The notes beneath the pieces were generated by a model. The model saw only the letters and a program-made list of their open reading frames with translations, did not search any database and was not told the origin of the DNA. The translations under genes and the position numbers were made by a program. A DNA stretch of 64,000 nucleotides, from the NCBI GenBank assembly GCA_018368345.1, contig JAGZEK010000001.1, positions 186,001 through 250,000 on the forward strand, in the 5' to 3' direction. Of this stretch, positions 33,303-49,567 are shown piece by piece; the first letter of the stretch is position 1, and every line of letters starts with the position of its first letter. The stretch is from Collinsella sp. GTDB lineage: Bacteria; Actinomycetota; Coriobacteriia; Coriobacteriales; Coriobacteriaceae.

Positions 33303-34079
33303 ATGGATTCTCGTTTAACGGTGGTCGACGTAACCGGATCGACCAACGATGACCTGCTCGAAGCAGGAAAACAGGGAGCGCCGCACGGCACAGGACTTGC
33401 CGCCCGGGCTCAGACAGCAGGACGCGGCCGGCGCGGCCACAAGTGGGATTCAACCGCCGGCAACCTATTGCTTTCGATTGTTCTGCGCCCATGCGTTAAT
33501 CCTGCAAAGTACTCTGGTCTTGCCGCCGTCAGCGGCCTAGCGGTGCTCGAGGCGCTCGAAATGCAGGGCCTTGCAAACGAGATTGACCTCAAATGGCCCA
33601 ACGATCTGGTCGCGCGAGGGCGCAAGCTCGGCGGCATTCTGGTCGAGGCCGCACGCGATAACGAAGGCAAACCTTTCGCCGTCTGCGGCATTGGCGTCAA
33701 TGTGAACTATGTGCCCTCGGAGGTTCCCGATGGCGGCCTGCCGGCAATCGGTCTCTTGGATCTCAACGAGAACGTTCCCGCCGTCGACATGCTCCTCGAT
33801 GAGGTCTATCACGCGGTCGTGAACGCAGTAGACGCGTGGGCAGAACACCTCAACGCCAAGGAAGAAGACGCCGGTCCGCTCGCGCCCGTCCACGACGAAT
33901 ATATCGCTCACCTCAATTGGATCGGGGAACACGTTCTCGCCCGCTCCCCTGCCGGACATGAGCTGGCACGTGGCATCTTTAAAACCGTCGATGCCTTTGG
34001 TCGCGCGTGTATCGAAGCGGAAAGCGGCGTGCGATCCTTCCATTTTGAGGAGGCATCGCTGCGCCCCTTGAGCGAATAG
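33303..34079 (+). CDS. birA: Biotin-[acetyl-CoA-carboxylase] ligase, without DNA-binding domain
   Basis: 258 aa, GGAGG ahead of ATG. TGSTNDDLLE, GRGRRGHKWDSTAGNLLLS (biotinyl-AMP loop) and LKWPNDL are the ligase motifs, and a short C-terminal SH3-like domain follows. The N-terminal helix-turn-helix of the regulatory BirA type is absent, so it should only biotinylate AccB. It is divergent from the fab/acc operon whose AccB it serves. Confidence 0.93.
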   Translation: MDSRLTVVDVTGSTNDDLLEAGKQGAPHGTGLAARAQTAGRGRRGHKWDSTAGNLLLSIVLRPCVNPAKYSGLAAVSGLAVLEALEMQGLANEIDLKWPNDLVARGRKLGGILVEAARDNEGKPFAVCGIGVNVNYVPSEVPDGGLPAIGLLDLNENVPAVDMLLDEVYHAVVNAVDAWAEHLNAKEEDAGPLAPVHDEYIAHLNWIGEHVLARSPAGHELARGIFKTVDAFGRACIEAESGVRSFHFEEASLRPLSE

Positions 34080-34138
34080 GGCGCCGCAGCCACCTACTCG
34101 GCAGCAATACCCGGCAGTCCAAACCATCATTCAAAACA

Positions 34139-34175
34139 AAAGAGCCCCGCTACCGTAATGGTAGCGGGGCTCTGT
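34139..34175. terminator. Bidirectional terminator between birA and rpsJ
   Basis: Perfect 14-bp stem AGAGCCCCGCTACC (34141-34154) and GGTAGCGGGGCTCT (34160-34173) with a GTAAT loop; A/T-rich on the rpsJ side reading minus (TTTTGTTTT). It ends rpsL-rpsG-fusA-rpsJ and probably birA. Confidence 0.88.
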
Positions 34176-34194
34176 AAGCTATGAGCGATATCGC

Positions 34195-34503
34195 TTAGAG
34201 CTTGATGTCAATGTCGACGCCAGCGGGAAGGTCGAGACGCATGAGCGAATCAACGGTGCCCGAGGTGGGGTCGAGGATGTCGATGAGGCGCTTGTGGGTG
34301 CGCATCTCGAACTGCTCACGGGAGTCCTTGTTCACGTGCGGCGAGCGGATAACCGTGTACAGGTTGCGCTCGGTGGGCAGGGGGACAGGACCGGAAACGC
34401 GAGCGCCGGTCTTCTGAGCGGTCTCAACGATGAGCTTCGCGGACTGATCGACGACCTCGTGATCATAGCCCTTGAGGCGAATGCGGATCTTCTGGGTAGC
34501 CAA
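34195..34503 (-). CDS. rpsJ: 30S ribosomal protein S10
   Basis: 102 aa. IRIRLKGYDHEVVDQSAKLI and the signature VIRSPHVNKDSREQFEMRTH. S10 is a 30S head protein and also NusE in antitermination. Here it ends the str operon, after fusA and with no tuf between, and is followed by a terminator; it is 14 kb from rplC, its usual downstream partner. Confidence 0.97.
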   Translation of the reverse strand: MATQKIRIRLKGYDHEVVDQSAKLIVETAQKTGARVSGPVPLPTERNLYTVIRSPHVNKDSREQFEMRTHKRLIDILDPTSGTVDSLMRLDLPAGVDIDIKL

Positions 34504-34563
34504 CTTAAACCTCCAAAGAGTGCGAGAGATGTTCTCGCGGATTACGTAACAGGGAGCTCGAAC

Positions 34564-36663
34564 TTAGGCGTTCTTGCTCATGACCTCGTCCACGATGGAC
34601 TTGGGCGCCGGCTCATAAGAGTCGAACTGCATCGTGTAGGATGCACGGCCCTGGGTCTGGGAGCGAAGGTCGGTAGCGTAACCGAACATCTCGCCCAGCG
34701 GCACCTTGGCACGGATGAGCTTGCTGTTCTTGCGATCCTCCATGCCCTCGATCTTGCCGCGGCGACCGGAGAGGTTGCCCATAACGTCGCCCATGTACTG
34801 CTCGGGGGTCTCGACCTCGACAGCCATGATCGGCTCGAGCAGCTGCGGATCGGACTTCTTGAGGGCGTCCTTGATAGCCATGGAACCGGCGATCTTGAAG
34901 GCGGCCTCAGAGGAGTCGACCTCGTGGTAAGAACCGTCGAACAGGGTGACCTTAACGTCGAGGACCGGGAAGCCGGCGATAACACCGGTGTTCAGGGCCT
35001 CCTGGATGCCCTTGTCGATGGACGGGATGTACTCCTTGGGCACGACGCCGCCGACGATAGCGTTGACGAACTCGTAGCCGAAGCCCTCCTCCATCTTCTC
35101 GAGCTTAATGACGGCGTGGCCGTACTGACCGCGACCACCGGACTGACGGACGAACTTGCCCTCAGCCTTCTCGACGTCGTGACCAGCGGTCTCGCGGTAG
35201 GCAACCTGGGGCTTACCAACGTTAGCGTCAACCTTGAACTCGCGGAGCAGACGGTCGACGATGATCTCGAGGTGCAGCTCGCCCATGCCGGCGATGATGG
35301 TCTGGCCGGTCTCGTGATTGGTGGACACCTGGAAGGTCGGGTCCTCCTCGGCAAGCTTGGTCAGAGCCAGGGACATCTTGTCCTGCTCGGCCTTGGTCTT
35401 GGGCTCGATGGCAACGTCGATAACGGGCTTGGCGAACTCGATCTTCTCGAGGACGATCTCCTTGCCCTCGGCGCACAGGGTGTCACCGGTGGTGGAGTTC
35501 TTGAAGCCGACGCAAGCGACGATGTCGCCGGCAGCGGCGTCGTCACGGTCGATACGCTCGGCGGCGTTCATCTCGAGGATGCGGCCGAGGCGCTCACGCT
35601 GACCGTTGGAAGCGTTGACCACGTAGGAGCCGGACTCGGCGCGACCGGAGTAAACGCGGACGTAGGTGAGCTTACCGACGAACGGGTCGGTCATGATCTT
35701 GAAGACCAGGCCGGAGAAGGGCTCGTCGAAGGAAGGATGACGCTGGATCTCCTCGCCGGTGTCCGGATCGGTACCGGTGACGGCCTCGACGTCGAGCGGG
35801 CTGGGCAGGTAGTCGACGACAGCGTCGAGCAGCTCCTGAACGCCCTTGTTCTTGTAGGCGGAGCCCACGAAGACGAGGTTGAGCTCGTTGGCCAGAACGC
35901 CCTTGCGCAGAGCAGCCTTGAGCTCCTCGACGGTGAAGTCCTCCTCCATGAGGATCTTCTCCATGAGCTCGTCGTCAAAGCTGGCAGCAGCGTCGAGGAG
36001 CTCCTCGCGCTTGGTGGCAGCGATGTCAGCAAACTCAGCCGGGATCTCGTCCATCGGCTCGGGGTAGGTCATGCCCTTCTCGTCGGCCTTGAAGTCCCAT
36101 GCAGTCATGGTAACCAGGTCGATGACGCCCCAGAAGTTGTCCTCGGCACCCATCGGGACCTGAGCGGCCACGGCGTTAGCGTCGAGACGATCCTTCATGG
36201 TCTCGATAGCGTTGAAGAAGTCAGCGCCCACGCGGTCATACTTGTTGATGAAGGCGATGCGGGGGACGTTGAAGGTGGAAGCCTGACGCCAAACGGTCTC
36301 AGACTGGGGCTGAACGCCGGCAACGGCGTCGAAGACGGCGACGGCGCCATCGAGGACGCGCAGGCAGCGCTCGACCTCGGCGGTGAAGTCAACGTGGCCC
36401 GGGGTATCGATGATCTGGATGCGGTAGTCCTTACCGTCCTTGTTCCAGAAGCACGTGGTAGCAGCGGAGGTAATGGTTACGCCGCGCTCCTGCTCCTGAA
36501 CCATCCAGTCCATGGTGGCAGCGCCCTCATGGACCTCACCGATCTTGTGGGTCTTACCGGTGTAGTAAAGAATACGCTCGGTCGTGGTGGTCTTACCAGC
36601 ATCGATGTGAGCCATGATGCCGATGTTACGGGTATCGGAAAGCTTGTACTTAGGCTTAGCCAT
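34564..36663 (-). CDS. fusA: Elongation factor G
   Basis: 699 aa. GTPase domain with P-loop AHIDAGKTTTTERILYYTGK, switch II DTPGHVDFTAEV and NKYDRVGAD (NKYD where NKMD is usual). C-terminal domains IV and V are full length (GRRGKIEGMED, GYATDLRSQTQGRA). It translocates tRNAs and mRNA. Between rpsG and rpsJ. Confidence 0.97.
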   Translation of the reverse strand: MAKPKYKLSDTRNIGIMAHIDAGKTTTTERILYYTGKTHKIGEVHEGAATMDWMVQEQERGVTITSAATTCFWNKDGKDYRIQIIDTPGHVDFTAEVERCLRVLDGAVAVFDAVAGVQPQSETVWRQASTFNVPRIAFINKYDRVGADFFNAIETMKDRLDANAVAAQVPMGAEDNFWGVIDLVTMTAWDFKADEKGMTYPEPMDEIPAEFADIAATKREELLDAAASFDDELMEKILMEEDFTVEELKAALRKGVLANELNLVFVGSAYKNKGVQELLDAVVDYLPSPLDVEAVTGTDPDTGEEIQRHPSFDEPFSGLVFKIMTDPFVGKLTYVRVYSGRAESGSYVVNASNGQRERLGRILEMNAAERIDRDDAAAGDIVACVGFKNSTTGDTLCAEGKEIVLEKIEFAKPVIDVAIEPKTKAEQDKMSLALTKLAEEDPTFQVSTNHETGQTIIAGMGELHLEIIVDRLLREFKVDANVGKPQVAYRETAGHDVEKAEGKFVRQSGGRGQYGHAVIKLEKMEEGFGYEFVNAIVGGVVPKEYIPSIDKGIQEALNTGVIAGFPVLDVKVTLFDGSYHEVDSSEAAFKIAGSMAIKDALKKSDPQLLEPIMAVEVETPEQYMGDVMGNLSGRRGKIEGMEDRKNSKLIRAKVPLGEMFGYATDLRSQTQGRASYTMQFDSYEPAPKSIVDEVMSKNA

Positions 36664-36682
36664 GTTAGTTCCTTACCTTAAC

Positions 36683-37156
36683 TTACCAACGATAGTGAGA
36701 GAACGCGCGGTTGGCCTCGGCCATCTTGAAGACGTCCTCACGCTTCTTGACGGAAGCGCCCAGGCCGTTGGAAGCGTCGAGGATCTCGTTGGCGAGACGC
36801 TCGGCCATGGTCTTCTCCTTGCGAGCGCGGGAGAAGTTGACGATCCAGCGGATACCCAGAGCGGTGGAACGACGGGAGTTGACCTCCATCGGGACCTGAT
36901 AGGTAGCGCCACCGACACGCTTGGGCTTAACCTCGAGCGTGGGCTTGACGTTGTCCATAGCCTTCTTGAAGGTAGCGAGAGCGTCGCCACCCTCGGACTT
37001 CTCGGCAACGATCTCGAAAGCGGTGTAAACGATGCGCTCAGCGGTGGCCTTCTTGCCGTCAAGAAGGACCTTGTTGATGAGCTGAGTCACCAGGCGGTTG
37101 TTGTAAACGGCGTCAGGCTGAACCTCACGACGATTAGCTGCTGCACGACGCGGCAT
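36683..37156 (-). CDS. rpsG: 30S ribosomal protein S7
   Basis: 157 aa. MPRRAAANRREVQPDAVYNN, LINKVLLDGKKATAERIVY and RVGGATYQVPMEV are the family markers. S7 nucleates the 30S head. 20 bp ahead of fusA. Confidence 0.97.
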   Translation of the reverse strand: MPRRAAANRREVQPDAVYNNRLVTQLINKVLLDGKKATAERIVYTAFEIVAEKSEGGDALATFKKAMDNVKPTLEVKPKRVGGATYQVPMEVNSRRSTALGIRWIVNFSRARKEKTMAERLANEILDASNGLGASVKKREDVFKMAEANRAFSHYRW

Positions 37157-37229
37157 GTGAAATCTCCTTAAGTGTCTACCGTGCGGCGCTTAGGCGGCAC
37201 ACGGCGAAAGTATCAAAACGTTATCTGGC

Positions 37230-37607
37230 TTATTTGGCCTTGGGGCGCTTAGCACCGTACTTGGAACGGGCCTGCATACGGTTCTGGACCGGAGCAGCGT
37301 CGTAGGCGCCACGGATGACGTGATAACGGACACCAGGGAGGTCACGGACACGACCGCCGCGGACGAGCACGATGGAGTGCTCCTGGAGGTTGTGGCCCTC
37401 ACCCGGGATGTAAGCAGTAACTTCGATGCCGTTGACGAGGCGAACACGGGCAACCTTACGAAGAGCCGAGTTCGGCTTCTTGGGGCTCGTGGTGAAGACA
37501 CGGGTGCACACGCCGCGCTTCTGGGAGTTGTGCTGCAGAGCAGCGTTCTTGGACTTCTTGGGCACGGAACGACGGCCCTGGCGAACCAGCTGGTTAATAG
37601 TAGGCAA
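37230..37607 (-). CDS. rpsL: 30S ribosomal protein S12
   Basis: 125 aa starting with TTG at 37607, six bases after GAAGGAG, so the start is well placed though rare. TINQLVRQGRRSVPKKSKN, TTSPKKPNSALRKVARVRL (streptomycin region, with Lys at the classical position) and PGVRYHVIRGAYD. First gene of the str operon, 73 bp ahead of rpsG. Confidence 0.97.
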   Translation of the reverse strand: MPTINQLVRQGRRSVPKKSKNAALQHNSQKRGVCTRVFTTSPKKPNSALRKVARVRLVNGIEVTAYIPGEGHNLQEHSIVLVRGGRVRDLPGVRYHVIRGAYDAAPVQNRMQARSKYGAKRPKAK

Positions 37608-37700
37608 AGCGTACTCCTTCTCGAATGATTCCAGCTTTCTGTAAAGTGCAACGGCTTGAATCGAGGGGTCAGCATCCCCCTACGAAACACGCAGTTCGAT

Positions 37701-37729
37701 AGGATACGTGCCGTTAGCTGTGCCGTCAA
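37701..37729 (-). promoter_or_regulatory. rpsL promoter
   Basis: Minus strand -35 TTGACG (37724-37729), 17-bp spacer, -10 TATCCT (37701-37706), about 95 bp upstream of rpsL. The motif CCGGGCGTATCC (37742-37753), shared with the rplC leader, lies 12 bp upstream of the -35. Confidence 0.7.
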
Positions 37730-37813
37730 CAGACCACGCCGCCGGGCGTATCCTAAAATGAGCATATTTCCGCAAAGCCTACACAAAAGGAATCCCCTTC
37801 TGTGCGCAGGGGC

Positions 37814-37952
37814 GGATCTCCGGCCCGGGCGGCCCAGGTTTTAAGTTTGCTGCTCTACAGTCCTGCGCAAGACGGAAAGCACATTAAGTGCTTTCCTTTG
37901 CGTGCGGAACTCGCGACAAACTTAAAACCTGGGCCGCCCGGGCCGGGGATCC
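37814..37952. repeat. Giant hairpin element, copy 2 (upstream of rpsL)
   Basis: 35-bp inverted repeat, 37814-37848 with 37918-37952, one mismatch (a possible G-U pair) and one further pair inside. Outer part GC-rich (CCGGCCCGGGCGGCCCAGG), inner part TTTTAAGTTT. The 69-nt loop (37849-37917) matches copy 1 at 65 of 69 positions; nested stem GGAAAGCAC/GTGCTTTCC around ATTAA. 85 bp upstream of the rpsL -35. No ORF. Confidence 0.92.
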
Positions 37953-37978
37953 GACGTGCTCGTCGGGGCAACGTTCCC

Positions 37979-38010
37979 TGCCAAAAAGGGACAGGTTAAT
38001 TTTGGTCGGT
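37979..38010. repeat. GGGACAG-loop hairpin, left flank of sigma cassette
   Basis: CCAAAA (37981-37986) and TTTTGG (38000-38005) around AGGGACAGGTTAA, then TCGG. Its reverse complement reappears nearly unchanged at 39925-39960, so the two bracket the sigma/anti-sigma pair. From here to 38243 no gene is seen; the stretch is less GC-rich and holds GCGGAGAAAA/TTTTCACCGC-like repeats near 38094 and 38190. Confidence 0.6.
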
Positions 38011-38243
38011 TTTATCTGGGAAACGTGGCCGATTACTGTAGTCAGTATCTTTTTGCAGCATCTAGATCGACGACGTTTTCGGAAGTGCGGAGAAAATTCG
38101 CAAACCTCCAAGCAGACCGGCATATTTAACGACAAAACCGCAGCTCAGCAGTGGGTCAAATTTTAGGTGTGCTTAACGGTTCTGAGTTTTTCACCGCACT
38201 TCCGATGACCAGATGAATAGCGCCCGATCCAACCATCCATGTT

Positions 38244-38282
38244 TCGCAAAATAGGCCGCTTCCCCTAGTAGGAAGCGGCCCC
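38244..38282 (-). terminator. Terminator of the sigma/anti-sigma operon
   Basis: GGCCGCTTCC (38254-38263) pairs with GGAAGCGGCC (38271-38280) around a 7-nt loop; the minus strand continues TATTTTGCG. Directly after the 38288 stop codon. Confidence 0.75.
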
Positions 38283-38287
38283 AAATC

Positions 38288-39364
38288 TTACGAATAGACG
38301 ATGGTAAAGGGCTCTTTCGTTTCGGTCTCCCCTGTTGATGTATACCTCACAATTTCAAGGGTTACCGAGACAACTTGATCGACATCAATCAACTTCGTTG
38401 GCACCCAGATGTTCTCTCCGCTATTGCGCCCATAAGAAAAATATAAGTTGAACACCCCTGCGTCGTCATCTTCGATAATCTGCTCCGATCCATCCTTGTA
38501 GCTGACGGTCAGCTTATTATCAACTGCTTCATAGCCCAAATCATCGATGTGCGTCTGGATGGAAAACGGGCTAATCTCAAGAGGCGAGTCACCGGAGCGT
38601 AGTTCCTTTGTATCGACGTACGCTCCAATATTGAACTCGGGTGTCGACGCCTCAAACCGCCTCGCACTCTCACCTTCACCCTCGGTCCAGTGGATATTCC
38701 AGGTGACAGCATGTTGCAAATCTCGCTCGCGATCCATAGCGGCAAAGTACATCGTGCCATTAATGACAGTATCGCTTGATGTGTCCTTATCAATTGTGCT
38801 GCGCGTGTCAGGCCATTCCTCGCCGAACTTCATATCGGGCGTGCCGATGCCCTGCTCTTCTTCACCATAGAGAACAAGTTCGCCAATCTCTGCTGCTGGC
38901 TTGTAGTAGTTAACTCCATTTGGATTGGACAACGTAAACGTCACGGCTCCGCAGCCGTTTTGGTCGATTGCCATCTCATGGATATCAAGCGTATAGCCGT
39001 TGCCCTCGACGGACAGATTAACCTCCTGGACTGCGCCTTCCAGGCTTTGGGGCGCGATGCCATCGCCAAACTCTCTGGTGTAGGTATATTTAGTTCCCGA
39101 TGAGCCGCCGTTGGTCCAGGTAATGGAATCCCCGTTGCCGTGGTTTCCCCAGGCAGAGGCAAAATAGCTGGAATTGACGACGGCGTAGGCGACCCCTCCG
39201 GTCGCCAGCACTCCGGCAAGGCATCCGATCACGGCAACATACAGAGGCTTCGCGTGACCCTTTCGGCGAAGCGGCTCACCAGCAGCGGCATATAGAACAC
39301 GGTCAGCAAGATCGCTATCGGCTTGGACGGACTCGAAGGCCTGCTTGATTTGATTGGATTTCAC
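38288..39364 (-). CDS. Membrane-anchored anti-sigma-like protein (DUF4179-type)
   Basis: 358 aa from a GTG at 39364 with GAGGAGG ahead; it overlaps the sigma gene by 50 bp. About 38 cytoplasmic residues (IKQAFESVQADSDLADRVLY), one transmembrane helix at ~41-63 (YVAVIGCLAGVLATGGVAYA), and ~295 extracytoplasmic residues with beta-rich character. The small N-terminal domain probably holds the ECF sigma factor; no zinc-type HxxxCxxC motif is present. The extracellular part may sense an envelope signal. Homology is judged from architecture. Confidence 0.75.
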   Translation of the reverse strand: MKSNQIKQAFESVQADSDLADRVLYAAAGEPLRRKGHAKPLYVAVIGCLAGVLATGGVAYAVVNSSYFASAWGNHGNGDSITWTNGGSSGTKYTYTREFGDGIAPQSLEGAVQEVNLSVEGNGYTLDIHEMAIDQNGCGAVTFTLSNPNGVNYYKPAAEIGELVLYGEEEQGIGTPDMKFGEEWPDTRSTIDKDTSSDTVINGTMYFAAMDRERDLQHAVTWNIHWTEGEGESARRFEASTPEFNIGAYVDTKELRSGDSPLEISPFSIQTHIDDLGYEAVDNKLTVSYKDGSEQIIEDDDAGVFNLYFSYGRNSGENIWVPTKLIDVDQVVSVTLEIVRYTSTGETETKEPFTIVYS

Positions 39365-39833
39365 GGTCGCCCTCCTCTAGGATGAACTTGAGTTTCGATC
39401 TGCCGCGAGCTAAACGCGTTCGAACTGTCGCGGCTGGTACGTGCAGCAACTCGGCAATCTCTGAAGTCGAGAAGCCCAGATAGTAATAGAGCACGATGGG
39501 GATACGGAATCGTTCCGGAAGCCGCATGACATCTGACAGGACGGCCTTGGTCTCATCCTGCGCTGTCGAAAGCGACTCGGCCAGGTTCTCAATATCCTCC
39601 ACACGCCTCCATGGCTTTCGAAAGAGCGATTTGCATTCATTGATCGTGACCCGGATAAGCCATCGACGAAGATGTTCCCAGCTCTCAAATTGCACATCGC
39701 TTTTGAGCAGCTTAAGAAAGACGTCTTGTGCAACATCGTCGGCATCGGCGCGATCGCGCAGGTACGTCAATGCGATCCGAAACACGACATCCCGGTGGTC
39801 TTCGACCGCCTGTCTAAATGCTTGTTCTTCCAT
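39315..39833 (-). CDS. ECF-type RNA polymerase sigma factor
   Basis: 172 aa from the ATG at 39833, five bases after GGGAGG. Region 2: VVFRIALTYLRDRADADDVA and QDVFLKLLKS; region 4: LPERFRIPIVLYYYLGFSTS and EIAELLHVPAATVRTRLARG. Regions 1 and 3 are absent, as in ECF factors. The overlapping downstream gene is the likely anti-sigma factor. The cassette sits between rpoC and rpsL, where most genomes have no such pair. Confidence 0.9.
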   Translation of the reverse strand: MEEQAFRQAVEDHRDVVFRIALTYLRDRADADDVAQDVFLKLLKSDVQFESWEHLRRWLIRVTINECKSLFRKPWRRVEDIENLAESLSTAQDETKAVLSDVMRLPERFRIPIVLYYYLGFSTSEIAELLHVPAATVRTRLARGRSKLKFILEEGDREIQSNQAGLRVRPSR

Positions 39834-39924
39834 AATCACCTCCCGGTGACGTTAATGGTTCTCGATGAGGCCCTCACCTTAGATACGCTCTTGTCGGACG
39901 AAATGTTTCAAATTCAAGCATGAA

Positions 39925-39960
39925 AAAACCGACCACAATAAAACCTGTCCCTTTTTGGCA
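39925..39960. repeat. GGGACAG-loop repeat, right flank of sigma cassette
   Basis: Reverse complement reads CCAAAAAGGGACAGGTTTTA then TTGTGGTCGG, matching the copy at 37979 except for a few bases. Hairpin pairing is weaker than in other copies. Confidence 0.55.
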
Positions 39961-40001
39961 AGGGATCAACGGAACGCAACAGGTTGAGCATACGCAAGCG
40001 A

Positions 40002-40101
40002 GCGGCCCCCAGAGCGTACAAGGTGGCATGAAAAAGGCAGGGCATTGACCTTTTGGTCATGCCCTGCCTTTTGAATGACAGATTGTAGCTCTGGGGGCCG
40101 C
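40002..40101. terminator. Nested rpoC terminator hairpins
   Basis: Inner terminator: AAAAGGCAGGGCAT and ATGCCCTGCCTTTT (about 40031-40072), with A- and T-runs on both sides. Outer perfect 14-bp arms GCGGCCCCCAGAGC (40002-40015) and GCTCTGGGGGCCGC (40088-40101). A further hairpin, CCGCCGTTC/GAACGGCGG, lies at 40118-40139, 6 bp from the rpoC stop. Confidence 0.8.
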
Positions 40102-40145
40102 GCAGCGACGGAGGTTGCCGCCGTTCGTTAGAACGGCGGAACTAG

Positions 40146-44621
<4,476 letters not shown>

Positions 44622-44627
44622 AGTCAA

Positions 44628-48119
<3,492 letters not shown>

Positions 48120-48192
48120 CAGGTTTTTCCTCCTTCACGGAAATGCTCGGTGGGTTGGCGAGGCATAGCTTCGCCAGTTATCGCAACCTAAT

Positions 48193-48220
48193 AGTTTATC
48201 AGGTACCGACCGTTGAGCAA
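48193..48220 (-). promoter_or_regulatory. Putative rpoB promoter
   Basis: Minus strand -35 TTGCTC (48215-48220), 16-bp spacer, -10 TAAACT (48193-48198), about 75 bp upstream of the rpoB GTG. The 48120-48352 gap has no gene. It gives rpoBC its own promoter, separate from rplJL. Confidence 0.5.
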
Positions 48221-48296
48221 GAAAAGCCTTGACGCGATTGAGTTTTTGGAGTAGCAAAGTTTTTCGACAGAAAACACGCAGGTAGATGCATGTGTA

Positions 48297-48312
48297 TCGA
48301 ACATCTGTTCAT
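48297..48312. promoter_or_regulatory. LexA-box-like palindrome
   Basis: TCGAACATCTGTTCAT resembles the Gram-positive/actinobacterial SOS box (CGAAC-N4-GTTCG) with one end base changed. It lies 180 bp upstream of rpoB and 40 bp from the galU terminator. Function unknown; may be chance. Confidence 0.3.
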
Positions 48313-48352
48313 ATATTTTCTGTGAACAGGGGCCGGCAATCGCAGCTCTTAT

Positions 48353-48388
48353 AAAAAACGGGCGCGAACCGAGGTCCGCGCCCGTAAA
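48353..48388 (-). terminator. galU terminator
   Basis: Minus strand ACGGGCGCGGAC and TTCGCGCCCGT around a short loop, followed by TTTTTT. 17 bp beyond the galU stop. Confidence 0.85.
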
Positions 48389-48405
48389 TATCGATGCCCG
48401 AAGGC

Positions 48406-49314
48406 TTACTTGCGCATCAATCCACCGCGCTCGTCGATGGCGTCCCAGAAGGCATCGGCAAAGCGGGGGTCGCTTGCAGCAATGAGGGCGTTGGTGGCCA
48501 TCCAGCCAGAGGGAGTGCCGGTGTCGTAGCCCGACAGCGGGTCGATGACGACGGCGTACATGGCCTCGCGGTCGAGCGAACGGGCCATGGCGTCGGTGAG
48601 CTGGATCTCGCCGCCCTTGCCGGCCTGCTGATCTGCCAGCAAGTCCATGACCAGCGGGCTCAGCAGGTAGCGACCGACGATGTACAGGTTGGACGGAGCA
48701 GCCTCGGGAGCGGGCTTCTCAACCAGACCGCCGATACGCCAGACAGCGCCCGGCTCGGCATCGGCAACGTCCTCGGCGCCCTCGAGCGAACCGACGCGCT
48801 CGCCGGCGATAACACCGTAGCGGCTGACTTCCTCGGGCGAGCAAGCAGCGACGGCGATAACCGAAGCGCCACCGTGCTCCTTGGAAACGGCGAGCATCTT
48901 GTCGCAGATGTCGCGGTTAGGCACAACGTAGTCGCCCAGAAGAACCAGGAAGTTCTCCCCTGCCACGGCGTCGGCAGCAGAGCGAATAGCATGGCCGAGG
49001 CCCTTGGGCTCGTACTGATAACGGAAGTCGACCGGCATACCGCCAGCGTGGGCGACGGCATCGGCATAGGCGTTCTTGCCGCGCTCGCGCAGCAGGTTCT
49101 CGAGCGAGCGATCGGGCTGGAAGTAGTTCAGCAGCTCGGGCTTGCCGGGAGAAGTAACGATGATGGCATCGTCGACCTCCTCGGGGTCGAGTGCCTCCTC
49201 GACGACATACTGGATGACCGGCTTGTCGAGCACCGGCAGCATCTCTTTGGGCGTGCACTTGGTGCCAGGCAGAAAACGCGTGCCAAGACCGGCGGCGGGG
49301 ATGATTGCCTTCAT
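48406..49314 (-). CDS. galU: UTP-glucose-1-phosphate uridylyltransferase
   Basis: 302 aa from the ATG at 49314; the ORF extends upstream but MKAIIPAAGLGTRFLPGTKC is the family start. KEMLPVLDKPVIQYVVEEAL, LLGDYVVPNRDIC and LVEKPAPEAAPSNLYIVGRY are typical. It makes UDP-glucose for cell wall and exopolysaccharide. It sits between rpoBC and rplJL as a single gene with its own terminator. The 250 bp upstream contains no gene. Confidence 0.93.
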   Translation of the reverse strand: MKAIIPAAGLGTRFLPGTKCTPKEMLPVLDKPVIQYVVEEALDPEEVDDAIIVTSPGKPELLNYFQPDRSLENLLRERGKNAYADAVAHAGGMPVDFRYQYEPKGLGHAIRSAADAVAGENFLVLLGDYVVPNRDICDKMLAVSKEHGGASVIAVAACSPEEVSRYGVIAGERVGSLEGAEDVADAEPGAVWRIGGLVEKPAPEAAPSNLYIVGRYLLSPLVMDLLADQQAGKGGEIQLTDAMARSLDREAMYAVVIDPLSGYDTGTPSGWMATNALIAASDPRFADAFWDAIDERGGLMRK

Positions 49315-49567
49315 GTTATTCAAAGATCCTTTCGCAGGCGCAAAAGCGCCCCATGCGTGCGGCACACAGCCGCAGACCAAATTGCGATACTCAAGCATCT
49401 TACCGCTGGAACTATATGTCGCTACAAGGCAGGGACAATTCTTCAGCAGGTCAACGCAAATTATTGCTCGAATGGTGCAATTTTATTGCCCAACGGCAGG
49501 GCACCCGATACGACGCAAATCACAGAACATGGCAGTTTGAGCAACCGATGTCGAGGAACCGAAAAAC

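Noticed and set aside
34294..36681. A 795-codon plus-strand frame over fusA
   Set aside because: Antisense to full-length EF-G; no ribosome site or motifs.
37814..37952. MITE or insertion-sequence remnant
   Set aside because: The arms are unrelated between copies while the loop is conserved, the reverse of what terminal inverted repeats show; no target duplication seen.
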